Below, in pieces: positions 1-7,305 of a stretch of DNA of 64,000 bases; the first letter of the stretch is position 1; each line of letters starts with the position of its first letter. The stretch covers positions 1 to 64,000 of the forward strand of contig CAZFDT010000010.1 in NCBI GenBank assembly GCA_964518335.1. The letters are read 5' to 3'. The position numbers and the translations under genes were made by a program. The notes under the pieces were generated by a model. That model was not told the origin of the DNA. It worked only from the letters and a program-made list of their open reading frames with translations, and made no database searches. The stretch comes from CAZFDT01 sp964518335 (GTDB taxonomy: Bacteria; Planctomycetota; Phycisphaerae; Phycisphaerales; Phycisphaeraceae).

Positions 1-1393
1 GCACGTGCGGACGGATGGGCACCTCCACGTCATCGGCCCCGGCAATCCGGGATAGGTGACAACTCGCACGTGCGGACGGATGGGCACTGCAACTCGCTCG
101 CCGACGCGCAGCGAGATGCGGTGACAACTCGCACGTGCGGACGGATGGGCACGCTCGCCGATGCGCAGCGAGATGCCGACTGGGGAGTGACAACTCGCAC
201 GTGCGGACGGATGGGCACATGGTCAGATTTCCAGGTCGTCGCTGTCGTCATGTGACAACTCGCACGTGCGGACGGATGGGCACCGAACCGCGCGGCCTTA
301 ATGCGGCACGAACGATAGTGACAACTCGCACGTGCGGACGGATGGGCACCAAAGACACCCCCCGCGAATACGACCCGGCCGTCGTGACAACTCGCACGTG
401 CGGACGGATGGGCACCAATCGGACGTGTACGCCTACTCGGACTGCGAAGGTGACAACTCGCACGTGCGGACGGATGGGCACCCATGCGCGTCGGCACGGC
501 CGAGTTGATGAACGGTGACAACTCGCACGTGCGGACGGATGGGCACGGAGCAGTTCAACGCCAAGTCGTCTGCGCGGAGCGTGACAACTCGCACGTGCGG
601 ACGGATGGGCACGCGCAGGTTGCCGATCTGGCCGTCGGTGCTGCCCGTGACAACTCGCACGTGCGGACGGATGGGCACGCCATCCCATATCACGATCGCG
701 TCGTAGTCGGTGTGACAACTCGCACGTGCGGACGGATGGGCACAGGTGCTTCTGCCGGTCCACGACAATGGCCACAGTGACAACTCGCACGTGCGGACGG
801 ATGGGCACAACACCTTGGAGGCGCGTCGCGTGGCCGGCGATCGTGACAACTCGCACGTGCGGACGGATGGGCACTCATCGCCTGACCCGCACCCAGTACC
901 GTCGTGTGCGTGACAACTCGCACGTGCGGACGGATGGGCACTGATGCTGCTACTCACCCCAATGAAAAGCCCCGCTGTGACAACTCGCACGTGCGGACGG
1001 ATGGGCACTCAGCAACGGTTCGTCGATCGCATGCTCGACTGTGACAACTCGCACGTGCGGACGGATGGGCACATGCCCAAATAGAGTCGGCCTGTGAACG
1101 GCGCTACGTGACAACTCGCACGTGCGGACGGATGGGCACCGGGGTCGCTGCGGTGTTGCGTCTGCGTGCCAAGGGTGACAACTCGCACGTGCGGACGGAT
1201 GGGCACGGTGTCCACGTAGCGCCACGTGCCACCCACCTTGTGACAACTCGCACGTGCGGACGGATGGGCACATCCCGCTGTCTGCGTTGCTCTGGACCGC
1301 CGCTGGTGACAACTCGCACGTGCGGACGGATGGGCACACGCTCATCAGCAGCGAGTGGGGCAACGTCGCCCGGTGACAACTCGCACGTGCGGA
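1..1393 (+). CRISPR. CRISPR array, 22 repeat units, left end cut by window
   Basis: A 32 bp direct repeat begins GTGACAACTC, has a palindromic core CGCACGTGCG and ends GGATGGGCAC. It recurs at 56, 121, 187, 252, 318, 384, 450, 515, 581, 647, 712, 777, 843, 910, 977, 1041, 1108, 1175, 1240 and 1306. Bases 1-22 are the tail of a further unit, and a half unit sits at 1373-1393. The 21 visible spacers are 32-35 nt. Full repeats are identical by eye. The degenerate last unit suggests that the right end is leader-distal, so leader, cas genes and transcription start should lie left of the window. The subtype cannot be assigned: the repeat does not match familiar I-C, I-E or II repeats and no cas gene is present. 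Confidence 0.97.
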
Positions 1394-1519
1394 TATCTGG
1401 AAACAGAAGATCTGACAAGCAAAGTTGAGAGCGTTCGGAAACTCGGGCTGGTCAAGTCGCTCAAGCCGACGGTGTTGGAGGACATGTCTGTTCACTTCGG
1501 CGAGGACATGCAGGTGTGA
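1394..1519 (+). pseudogene. 3' remnant of an unknown protein gene abutting the last CRISPR repeat
   Basis: Where the last repeat stops matching (1393/1394), an open frame runs about 41 codons to TGA at 1517-1519. Its composition is protein-like, with fragments such as KVESVRKLGLVKSLKPTVLE and a C-terminus ending FGEDMQV. There is no start codon with a ribosome binding site, and the frame simply runs on from the repeat sequence. I read this as the tail of a gene whose front was replaced by, or lost next to, the array. I do not recognise the family, so a chance open frame is not excluded. Confidence 0.35.
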
Positions 1520-1578
1520 TGCGCGCACAAGGCCAAAGCATCATGGACCTCACGGTGAGATCAGAGACATCAAGGCGC

Positions 1579-1636
1579 AGCCCCGCATTGGCATGACGGG
1601 GCTTTGCGCGTAGCCCCGTCATGCCAATGCGGGGCT
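1579..1636. repeat. Perfect 25 bp inverted repeat made of two nested hairpins
   Basis: The arms at 1579-1603 and 1612-1636 are exact reverse complements separated by 8 nt. Each arm is itself a hairpin, with AGCCCC closing on GGGGCT. A near copy of one arm lies at 36152-36175. The long stem followed by a short T run could terminate transcription from either side. The recurrence suggests a REP-like dispersed palindrome instead. Apart from the remnant above, 1394-1713 holds no convincing gene. Confidence 0.85.
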
Positions 1637-1665
1637 TGTCGCACGGCTGATTTGCAGGGGCCAGC

Positions 1666-1701
1666 TTCCGGGGGCAATTCCGGGGGCAATTCCGGGGGTC
1701 G
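1666..1701. repeat. Three tandem 12 bp units (TTCCGGGGGCAA)
   Basis: Two exact copies of TTCCGGGGGCAA and a third diverged at its end lie head to tail just past the stop codon of the convergent pseudopilin gene. The unit is G-rich on the plus strand. No function is evident. Confidence 0.7.
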
Positions 1702-1713
1702 ATGCCGGGGGGG

Positions 1714-2262
1714 TCAGTCGGTTTGGCCGAAGTAGGTGGCGACTTTGGCGGCGTTGGCTTTGTTGTAGAGTTCGAGGGTCTTGGCGGTGGTGGCCTGGGC
1801 GGTGACGCGGGCGCGGAACATGCCGTTGGCGGGGTTGTACCAGAAGGGTGCGGTGGAGGCGTTGGTGAATTTGAAGCGGGGGTGTCGGACGGACTCGGGG
1901 CTGGCGGTGTCGTATTCGATGGGGGTTTCGTGGGTGGGGTCGAAGGGGCTTTTGGGCAGGGCTTTGCCGGCGAACCAGGTGGGGTCGATGTCGTCGGGGT
2001 ATTGGCCGTGGGTGCTGCGGTATTCGAGCACTTTCTGCTGGACGTTGCGGCAGATGGCGGCGGCGGCGGCGGCCTTGGACTCCTGCGAGGCGCTGGTGAA
2101 CTTGGGCATGACCAGGGCGGCGAGAATGCCCAGGATGATGACGACGATGAGGATTTCGACGAGGGTGAAGCCGGCGGCCCGCGCGGCGCGGCGTCCGGGG
2201 ACGGGCGCGGGAGCGATGGCGGCGTGACCCCGGCGGTCGCGGTCGTGCGGTCGTGCGTTCAA
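1714..2262 (-). CDS. Type IV pilin-like pseudopilin (GspG/H-like prepilin)
   Basis: This 182-residue protein carries a prepilin peptidase site. A basic leader of about 31 residues precedes GFTLVE, then a hydrophobic helix (IVVIILGILAALVMP) that would anchor and polymerise the pilin. A soluble domain with Trp and Tyr but no obvious disulfide pair follows. Many planctomycete genomes carry dozens of such single pseudopilins whose role, in type II secretion or type IV pilus-like surface structures, is mostly untested. The leader is longer than usual, so an internal start is possible. It lies just downstream of the PEP-CTERM gene on the same strand. No secretion machinery genes lie nearby. Confidence 0.85.
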   Translation of the reverse strand: MNARPHDRDRRGHAAIAPAPVPGRRAARAAGFTLVEILIVVIILGILAALVMPKFTSASQESKAAAAAAICRNVQQKVLEYRSTHGQYPDDIDPTWFAGKALPKSPFDPTHETPIEYDTASPESVRHPRFKFTNASTAPFWYNPANGMFRARVTAQATTAKTLELYNKANAAKVATYFGQTD

Positions 2263-2346
2263 GACAATCCCCTTGCGCTACACCCCTGGCCCCCTCCTCA
2301 CCATGGAGGAGGCTTCGCCTACGGGCCTATCGGCAAGGGGGAGGGG

Positions 2347-2961
2347 TCACTTAACGGCCGTCACGGCGCGGCGGCGGCGAGCCAGCAGCAGCAGCCCCAG
2401 CCCCGCCAGCACGCCGGCGGCGGGCTCGGGAATGACGGTGAGCGTGAGGGAGTCGCCGGCGATCTCTTCGAGGAAGAAGCTGAAGCCGTTGGTCACGACC
2501 CAGTCGGTGGGGACGTCGGCGACGGTGAAGGTGGAGGAGTCGCCCTCAGGTCCGAGGGTGAACTCGAACGTGGCGATGAGGAAGCCGTCGAGGGTGAGCA
2601 CGGGATTGGGCGTGGTGTCGAAATTGTTGTCGAGGGCCTCGAAGGCGAGATTGGCGGCGGGCAGCGAGGGGGCCGCGTCGTACTCGTAATACACCGGCAG
2701 GGTGATGGCGGAGACGAAGGCGGCGCCCGAGTCGCGTGTGAGGTCCACGGGCATGCTGTTGGGTCCGAAGTCGGCGTCGATGGCGGCGAGTTCGGCCTCG
2801 TTGCCGGTGAGGAAGAGGGGCACTTCGACGGTTCCGCCGGGGGACATCGACCCAGTGATGGCTCCCCAGTTCAACTGCAGCGCGGCCTCGGCGGGGCGTG
2901 CGGCGAGGCTGGCGAGCGTGCAGACCGTGAAGAGCGACGCGACAATCAGGCGGTGGGACAT
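2347..2961 (-). CDS. PEP-CTERM sorting domain protein
   Basis: A 204-residue exported protein. Residues 1-26 form a signal peptide ending around ARPAEA. The middle is acidic and beta-rich, like cohesin-type PEP-CTERM proteins. The C-terminus has the tripartite signal: PEP, a hydrophobic helix (AAGVLAGLGLLLLA) and RRRR. By family knowledge this tail is recognised by an exosortase/XrtA system that processes proteins for surface attachment or release together with exopolysaccharide. No exosortase gene is in the window, but the TIGR03087-type glycosyltransferase (6054) and the DUF3473 deacetylase (7923) are known companions of that system. The substrate or partner of this protein is unknown. Confidence 0.9.
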   Translation of the reverse strand: MSHRLIVASLFTVCTLASLAARPAEAALQLNWGAITGSMSPGGTVEVPLFLTGNEAELAAIDADFGPNSMPVDLTRDSGAAFVSAITLPVYYEYDAAPSLPAANLAFEALDNNFDTTPNPVLTLDGFLIATFEFTLGPEGDSSTFTVADVPTDWVVTNGFSFFLEEIAGDSLTLTVIPEPAAGVLAGLGLLLLARRRRAVTAVK

Positions 2962-3047
2962 CCCTGTCTCCTGGGGTGGTGGGTGTGCAGTGATAGCGTT
3001 CGACCCGCGGGTGTTATCGGCCGGTGGCGGCGTGGGGGGCCAGAAAA

Positions 3048-3953
3048 TCAGGTGGGGACGGCGGCGCGGGCGAGCAGGCCGCGGGCGAAGGCGGTGAGTT
3101 CGGCCATGGAGGCGACGCGGTGGAGGTTGTCGTGCCTGGGGAGTCTGGGTGCGTCGTCGAGGGCCTGGCCGCCCACGACGACGGTGCCGCCGTGGGCGTG
3201 CAGGGCGTCGGCGAGGCGGGCCAGATCATCGCGGGCGGGCAGCCGGGCCTTGACCGAGCAGGCCAGCCAGACGAGCAGGGGCCGGTGATGCTCGACGGCG
3301 GCCAGGAGTGCGGGCATGGGGGTGTTGGGCCCGAGGTTGCGGTCGCCGTAGCCGACGTCGGCGAGGACGAGCGCGGCCATGAGTGAGGGGATGGCGTAGG
3401 GATCGCCCTCCGGCGCGCCGCCGAGGGCCACGGGCAGGTGAGCGCGGGCGGCCGGTTCGCGGATCGCCAGGCTGCGCATCATGGCGAGGATGTGGACGCA
3501 GATGTCGGTGGCGCGGTGCTCGATGAAGATGCCTGCGGCCGAGTGGCGCCACAGCTCGCCCAGGCGATGCAGGGCGTCGCGGACGGGGCCGTCGCAGATG
3601 GCGGGGAGGGTGCGGCCGGCCAGGTAGAGGTCCACGACGATGGCGCGGGCGCGGTCCTCGTCGCCGTGCCGGAGGGCGTCGAAGAGCAGATCGTGGGCCA
3701 GTCGCAGGGGGTCGGGTGCGGAGCCCAGGTCGTGGTGGACGCCCGCCAGGTCGGCCAAGCCCAGCACGCCAGGCTCGACGAGGCTCAGGCCCGACTCGCG
3801 GACAAAGCGGATGGCGTCGGCCAGGGCGATGCGGCGATGGCCGCCGGCGGTGCGGGCGACGTGGATGCGACCCTCATCGACCCAGCGTTTGAGGGACGAC
3901 TCGCTCGAACCGAGGATACGCGCCAATTCTTTGGGGGACAGAAACGCTTTCAT
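3048..3953 (-). CDS. MerR-family regulator with B12-binding-like domain (CarH/LitR-like)
   Basis: 301 residues, with ATG at 3953 chosen because GAGGTGA precedes it. A longer frame to 4046 lacks this. Residues 1-70 form a MerR-type winged helix (KELARILG...RTAGGHRR). Residues 85-165 match the helical cobalamin-binding bundle and keep the W-x9-EH motif (W135, E145, H146) that in CarH packs against adenosylcobalamin. The Rossmann-like domain keeps a late GG, but the expected DxHxxG reads D184-P-Y-A-I-P, so the cobalt-ligating histidine is missing. CarH family members are light/B12-dependent repressors. This one may bind B12 differently or not at all. It is divergent from the fasciclin gene, with shared motifs between them. 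Confidence 0.85.
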   Translation of the reverse strand: MKAFLSPKELARILGSSESSLKRWVDEGRIHVARTAGGHRRIALADAIRFVRESGLSLVEPGVLGLADLAGVHHDLGSAPDPLRLAHDLLFDALRHGDEDRARAIVVDLYLAGRTLPAICDGPVRDALHRLGELWRHSAAGIFIEHRATDICVHILAMMRSLAIREPAARAHLPVALGGAPEGDPYAIPSLMAALVLADVGYGDRNLGPNTPMPALLAAVEHHRPLLVWLACSVKARLPARDDLARLADALHAHGGTVVVGGQALDDAPRLPRHDNLHRVASMAELTAFARGLLARAAVPT

Positions 3954-3969
3954 GGTCACCTCGCGTGAA

Positions 3970-3980
3970 TTGAACGATTT
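3970..3980. promoter_or_regulatory. Putative operator copy 1 (TTGAACGATTT) before the regulator gene
   Basis: The 11-mer TTGAACGATTT lies 17 bp upstream of the regulator start. The identical 11-mer recurs at 4115-4125 just after the -10 box of the divergent gene. An identical word before both genes of a regulator/target pair fits autoregulation, but binding is inferred, not shown. Confidence 0.5.
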
Positions 3981-4073
3981 TAGGCCGGTGCCTGAAAAAA
4001 ATAAATCGGCACGCAAGGCGTGGTTTAGCAATGTCTTATCGACCATATCGCCCCCGACGCCGGGCGAGGGGGC

Positions 4074-4101
4074 TTGACACGGCGCTGGGCCTAGCTATAA
4101 C
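4074..4101 (+). promoter_or_regulatory. Sigma-70-type promoter of the fasciclin gene
   Basis: TTGACA at 4074-4079 and TATAAC at 4096-4101 are separated by 16 bp, the best consensus promoter seen in the window. It reads toward the fasciclin gene, leaving a leader of about 80 nt that contains operator-like repeats. Confidence 0.75.
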
Positions 4102-4106
4102 TTGTG

Positions 4107-4125
4107 TGAACGTTTTGAACGATTT
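4107..4125 (+). promoter_or_regulatory. Putative operator copy 2, tandem TGAACG half sites
   Basis: TGAACG occurs at 4107-4112 and 4117-4122, 10 bp apart. The second half site lies inside the 11-mer TTGAACGATTT (4115-4125) that also precedes the MerR-type regulator. CarH-type proteins bind tandem direct repeats, so the spacing fits. Its position just downstream of the -10 box would suit repression. Confidence 0.5.
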
Positions 4126-4187
4126 CGTGTCGGGCACGCGGCGCGTCGCCGACTTGGCCGGCACGACCTGTTTGAAGGAGACGACGT

Positions 4188-4700
4188 ATGAATGCCTCGA
4201 AAGTCTGGTTCCTGGTGTTGGCGGCCACGATCATGGGCGGTGTCCTGGCGCTGACGGCGCGGGCGGGCGATGCCAAGCCCGACAAGGACATTGTGGACAC
4301 GGCGGTGAGCGCCGGCCAATTCAACACGCTCGCCGCAGCGCTGCAGGCCGCGGGCCTGGTGGACGCGCTCAAGGGCGACGGGCCTTTCACCGTCTTCGCA
4401 CCCACCGATGCGGCGTTCGCCAAGCTGCCCGAGGGCACGGTTGACGACCTGCTCAAGAGCGAGAACCGCGACAAGCTCAAGGCGATCCTGACCTACCACG
4501 TGGTGGCGGGCAAGGTGATGGCCGCGGACGTGGTCAAGCTCACCGAGGCCAAGACGCTCCAGGGCCAGAAGATCGCCATCGCGATCAAGGATGGCAAGGT
4601 CGTGCTCAACGGCAGCGCCACGGTCGCGGCCGCGGACGTGAAGGCCAGCAACGGCGTGATCCACGTGATCGACACGGTGATCCTGCCCCCGGCCAAGTAA
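4188..4700 (+). CDS. Secreted fasciclin (FAS1) domain protein
   Basis: 170 residues. A signal peptide ends near ARA (residue 26), followed by one FAS1 domain (about 34-168) with the H1 box FTVFAPTDAAF (67-77) and the closing H2 region NGVIHVIDTVILPP. FAS1 proteins are extracytoplasmic adhesion-type modules, and the precise ligand here is unknown. The start is supported by GAAGGAGA upstream. It has its own strong promoter (4074-4101) and terminator (4754-4785), so it is a single-gene transcript, probably controlled by the divergent MerR/B12-type regulator through the TTGAACGATTT sites. Confidence 0.93.
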   Translation: MNASKVWFLVLAATIMGGVLALTARAGDAKPDKDIVDTAVSAGQFNTLAAALQAAGLVDALKGDGPFTVFAPTDAAFAKLPEGTVDDLLKSENRDKLKAILTYHVVAGKVMAADVVKLTEAKTLQGQKIAIAIKDGKVVLNGSATVAAADVKASNGVIHVIDTVILPPAK

Positions 4701-4753
4701 CGGCGGACCACTGCAACACGCTATGCCACACTCCTCCCGCGTTGGGAGGGCTC

Positions 4754-4785
4754 GCTCGACGGTCTCCCGGCCGTCGAGCTTTTTT
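4754..4785 (+). terminator. Intrinsic terminator after the fasciclin gene
   Basis: GCTCGACGG (4754-4762) pairs with CCGTCGAGC (4771-4779) across an 8 nt loop and is followed by six T residues. A smaller stem, CCTCCC/GGGAGG (4733-4749), precedes it. Confidence 0.88.
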
Positions 4786-4804
4786 GCGCGCCGCGGGCGC
4801 GCAC

Positions 4805-4832
4805 TTGGCGGGGGCGGGTTTACGCCTACACT
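4805..4832 (+). promoter_or_regulatory. trmB promoter placed for a leaderless transcript
   Basis: TTGGCG (4805-4810) and TACACT (4827-4832) are 16 bp apart, and only 6 nt separate the -10 box from the trmB ATG at 4839. Transcription should therefore begin at or next to the start codon. The same geometry is seen before 11095, 18906, 31502 and the start at 41307. Confidence 0.5.
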
Positions 4833-4838
4833 GGGGCG

Positions 4839-5510
4839 ATGAGCCTGTCGCTGTCGCATGGCCGATCGCTGGACGTGAGCGGGGTGGGGATCGATCAGGG
4901 CGAGCTGCCGCCGCTGCAGGAGGTGATGCGCACGGGTCCGATCGACGTGCGCGGCTGGTTCGACGAGGCGTTGCGGTCGCAGCCGCTGGAACTGGAGATC
5001 GGCTCGGGCAAGGGGACGTTCCTGGTGCAGCAGGGGGCGCTGACGCCGGGGGTGAACTACGTGGGGATCGAGTGGGCGCGGGCGTTCTGGCGGTACGCGG
5101 CCGACCGGGTGCGGCGGCACGAGTTGCGCAACGTGAAGCTGCTGCACACCGAGGCCGGGGCGTTCGTGCGAAACTACGTCGCCCCCGGCACGTTCCGCAC
5201 GGTGCACGTGTATTTCCCCGACCCCTGGCCCAAGCAGCGCCACCAGAAACGGCGGCTGATCCAGGCCCCGTTCCTGCGCGAGTTGCACCGGGTGCTGACC
5301 GAGGCGGGCCAGGTGCGCCTGGCGACCGACCACAGCGACTACTTCGCGTGGATGGGCGAGCATGCGGCGTCGGTCGCCGATCTCTTCGAGCGCGTGGATT
5401 TCGACACCCTGCCGGGCACGGGCCAGGGGGAGCTGGTGGGGACCAACTTCGAGCGCAAGTATCGGCGGGAGGGCCGGCCGTTCCACGCCATGGTGCTGCG
5501 GCGAAGGTAG
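4839..5510 (+). CDS. trmB: tRNA (guanine-N7-)-methyltransferase
   Basis: 223 residues, of normal length for TrmB, which methylates G46 of tRNAs using S-adenosylmethionine. The SAM-binding loop EIGSGKG is at 53-59, with GIEWA following at the next strand. The hallmark FPDPWPK (126-132) and RHQKRRL follow, and the C-terminus keeps the TNFERKY motif. It stands between a terminator and the PrcB-like lipoprotein gene. The likely promoter gives a leaderless mRNA, consistent with the absence of a Shine-Dalgarno sequence directly before the ATG. Confidence 0.95.
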   Translation: MSLSLSHGRSLDVSGVGIDQGELPPLQEVMRTGPIDVRGWFDEALRSQPLELEIGSGKGTFLVQQGALTPGVNYVGIEWARAFWRYAADRVRRHELRNVKLLHTEAGAFVRNYVAPGTFRTVHVYFPDPWPKQRHQKRRLIQAPFLRELHRVLTEAGQVRLATDHSDYFAWMGEHAASVADLFERVDFDTLPGTGQGELVGTNFERKYRREGRPFHAMVLRRR

Positions 5511-5557
5511 TCAGCCGGTACACTGTCGCCGGTGGGGGAGACACGGAGACCCACGCG

Positions 5558-6037
5558 ATGCGAACGCTCACGTCGATGATGCTGACCCTGATGGTGACTT
5601 TGGCCGGGTGCGCTTCGAGCCCGGGCGGAGGCGACGGCGGGGCCGCGCCCATGCCGCTACCGATCGTCGAGCTGATCCACGGCGACATCTCGGGCATCGA
5701 GGAGGCGGGCACGTACCTGATCAAGTCGTCCGAGGATCTGGCGGCACATCGCTCGGCGACGCTGGCGGCGCTGAAGGTGGACTTCTCCATGCACTCGCTG
5801 GTGCTCCTGGCGATGGGGCAGCGCTCCACGGGCGGGTACTGGGCGCGGATCACCCAGGTGTCGCAGGCCGGCGACACGCTGATCGTCGTCGGGCAGGCCA
5901 ACCGGCCCGGGCCCGATCAGATGGTTCCGCAGATGCTCACCTCGCCGTACTGCGTTGCAGTGATCCCCGCCACGACCGCGTCGCGCCTGCGCGCCGACGT
6001 CACCTCGCTCACCGGCCAGACGCCGCCGGGCGAATGA
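5558..6037 (+). CDS. PrcB-like lipoprotein
   Basis: 159 residues. A short signal sequence with lipobox LAGC puts the acylated cysteine at position 18, so the mature protein should sit on an envelope membrane. The C-terminal half (from about residue 80) matches the PrcB C-terminal fold: RSTGGYWARI, a strand with DTLIVVG, a Pro-rich turn, then a final YCVAVIP. PrcB assists the Treponema denticola surface protease dentilisin. Elsewhere the domain is widespread and its role is unknown. ATG 5558 follows GGAGAC with suitable spacing. The glycosyltransferase gene starts 17 bp after its stop. Confidence 0.75.
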   Translation: MRTLTSMMLTLMVTLAGCASSPGGGDGGAAPMPLPIVELIHGDISGIEEAGTYLIKSSEDLAAHRSATLAALKVDFSMHSLVLLAMGQRSTGGYWARITQVSQAGDTLIVVGQANRPGPDQMVPQMLTSPYCVAVIPATTASRLRADVTSLTGQTPPGE

Positions 6038-6053
6038 GCGGCCCCCGACACGC

Positions 6054-7274
6054 ATGACTCCCGGCTCACCCCAGCCCGACGGACGCCAGCGCGTGCTCCT
6101 GCTCACGCACCGCGTGCCCTACCCGCCGGACCGTGGCGACCGCATCCGCAGCTACCACCTCGCCCGCGTGCTGAGCAAGCACTTCGACCTGGACATCGCC
6201 TGCTGCAGCGATGAAGACACCCCCGACCACGACCGCCGTCAACTCGAGCCCCTGGCGCAGCGCGTGGCGATCCAGCGCATCAGTTGGCTCGTCGGGCGTG
6301 CCCGCGGCGGCATGGCGCTGGGCGTGGGCCAGGCCATCACTCCCGCCATCTTCTACCGCCGCCGACTGGCCAACACCATCCGCGCCTGGCACCGCGACAA
6401 GCCCTTCGACGCCGTACTCACCTTCTGCACCGGCATGACGCTCTACAGCCGCGAATTGATCGAGCGGCAAGACTTCCGGGGGCGACACGTGCTCGACCTG
6501 GTCGATGTCGATAGCGTCAAGTGGCAGAACTACGCGAGCATGACCAACCCGCCGATGCGGTTCGCCTACGCCGCCGAGGCGAAGCTGCTGCGCGAGATCG
6601 AGGCTGGCCGCCACGACCGGTTCGACGCCATCACCGTGGTGAGCGACGCCGAGGCGCAGGCGTACCGCGGCTGCGTGCGCGAGGACGCGCCGCTGCACGT
6701 GGTCCCCAACGGGGTGGACCTGGACTACTTCGCCCCGCTGCCCGACGCCGAGGGCAAGACGCTGCTGTTCGTGGGCGTGCTCAACTACAGGCCCAACGCG
6801 CAGGGCATCGCCTGGTTCATCGAGGGCGTGCTGCCGGGCCTGCGGCGGCGCGTGCCGGGGACGCGGCTGATCGTGGTGGGCAAGCACCCGACGCGCGGGC
6901 TGCGGCGGCTGGCGCAGCGCGAGGGCGTCGAGCTGGTGGGCCAGGTCCCCGACGTGCGCGAGTACCTGAAGCAGGCCACCGCGGTGATCGCGCCGCTGCG
7001 CGTGACCATGGGCGTGCAGAACAAGGTGCTCGAGGCCATGAGCAGCGGCAAGGCGGTCATCGCCTCGCCCGGCGCGGCGCGCGGCATCGAGGCGAGCGAC
7101 GGCCAGCACCTGCTTGTCGCCGACGACCCCGGCCAGTGGGTCGAGCAGTGCCACCGCGTGCTGACCGACGGCCTCGTGCGCAAGCAGCTCGCCGCCGCCG
7201 CCCGCCGCCGCGTCGAGGAACGCTACACCTGGGACACCTGCCTGGCGCCGATGATCGAGCTGCTGCGCAAGTGA
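6054..7274 (+). CDS. Glycosyltransferase of the PEP-CTERM/XrtA-associated type (TIGR03087-like)
   Basis: 406 residues with a GT-B fold. The N-terminus RVLLLTHRVPYPPDRGDRIR is the signature opening of the sugar transferases linked to PEP-CTERM/EpsH systems. The C-terminal half has VVPNGVDLDYF, a GVLNYRPNAQG loop and the donor-binding end GVQNKVLEAMSSGKAVIASP. It should move a nucleotide-sugar residue onto an exopolysaccharide intermediate at the inner membrane. Together with the nearby DUF3473 deacetylase it marks a dispersed exosortase-linked exopolysaccharide locus. No clear ribosome binding site precedes ATG 6054, so the start is moderately sure. Confidence 0.9.
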   Translation: MTPGSPQPDGRQRVLLLTHRVPYPPDRGDRIRSYHLARVLSKHFDLDIACCSDEDTPDHDRRQLEPLAQRVAIQRISWLVGRARGGMALGVGQAITPAIFYRRRLANTIRAWHRDKPFDAVLTFCTGMTLYSRELIERQDFRGRHVLDLVDVDSVKWQNYASMTNPPMRFAYAAEAKLLREIEAGRHDRFDAITVVSDAEAQAYRGCVREDAPLHVVPNGVDLDYFAPLPDAEGKTLLFVGVLNYRPNAQGIAWFIEGVLPGLRRRVPGTRLIVVGKHPTRGLRRLAQREGVELVGQVPDVREYLKQATAVIAPLRVTMGVQNKVLEAMSSGKAVIASPGAARGIEASDGQHLLVADDPGQWVEQCHRVLTDGLVRKQLAAAARRRVEERYTWDTCLAPMIELLRK

Positions 7275-7305
7275 CAGCATCGGATCGCGACGGATCCCCC
7301 GGGGC

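Noticed and set aside
1..1393. Assignment of the array to type V-B or I-C from the repeat alone
   Set aside because: Only loose resemblance in the repeat end or length. cas genes are outside the window.
30..1418. Several open frames with repeated peptide units across the CRISPR array
   Set aside because: They only translate the 32 bp repeat over and over. The DNA-level repeat/spacer pattern explains them.
1425..1613. 62-residue plus-strand frame after the array
   Set aside because: Arg/Ser/Thr-rich, no ribosome binding site, and it overlaps the better frame ending at 1519 and the inverted repeat.
1702..3288. Gly-rich 528-residue plus-strand frame
   Set aside because: It is antisense to the pseudopilin and PEP-CTERM genes and has shadow composition typical of GC-rich DNA.
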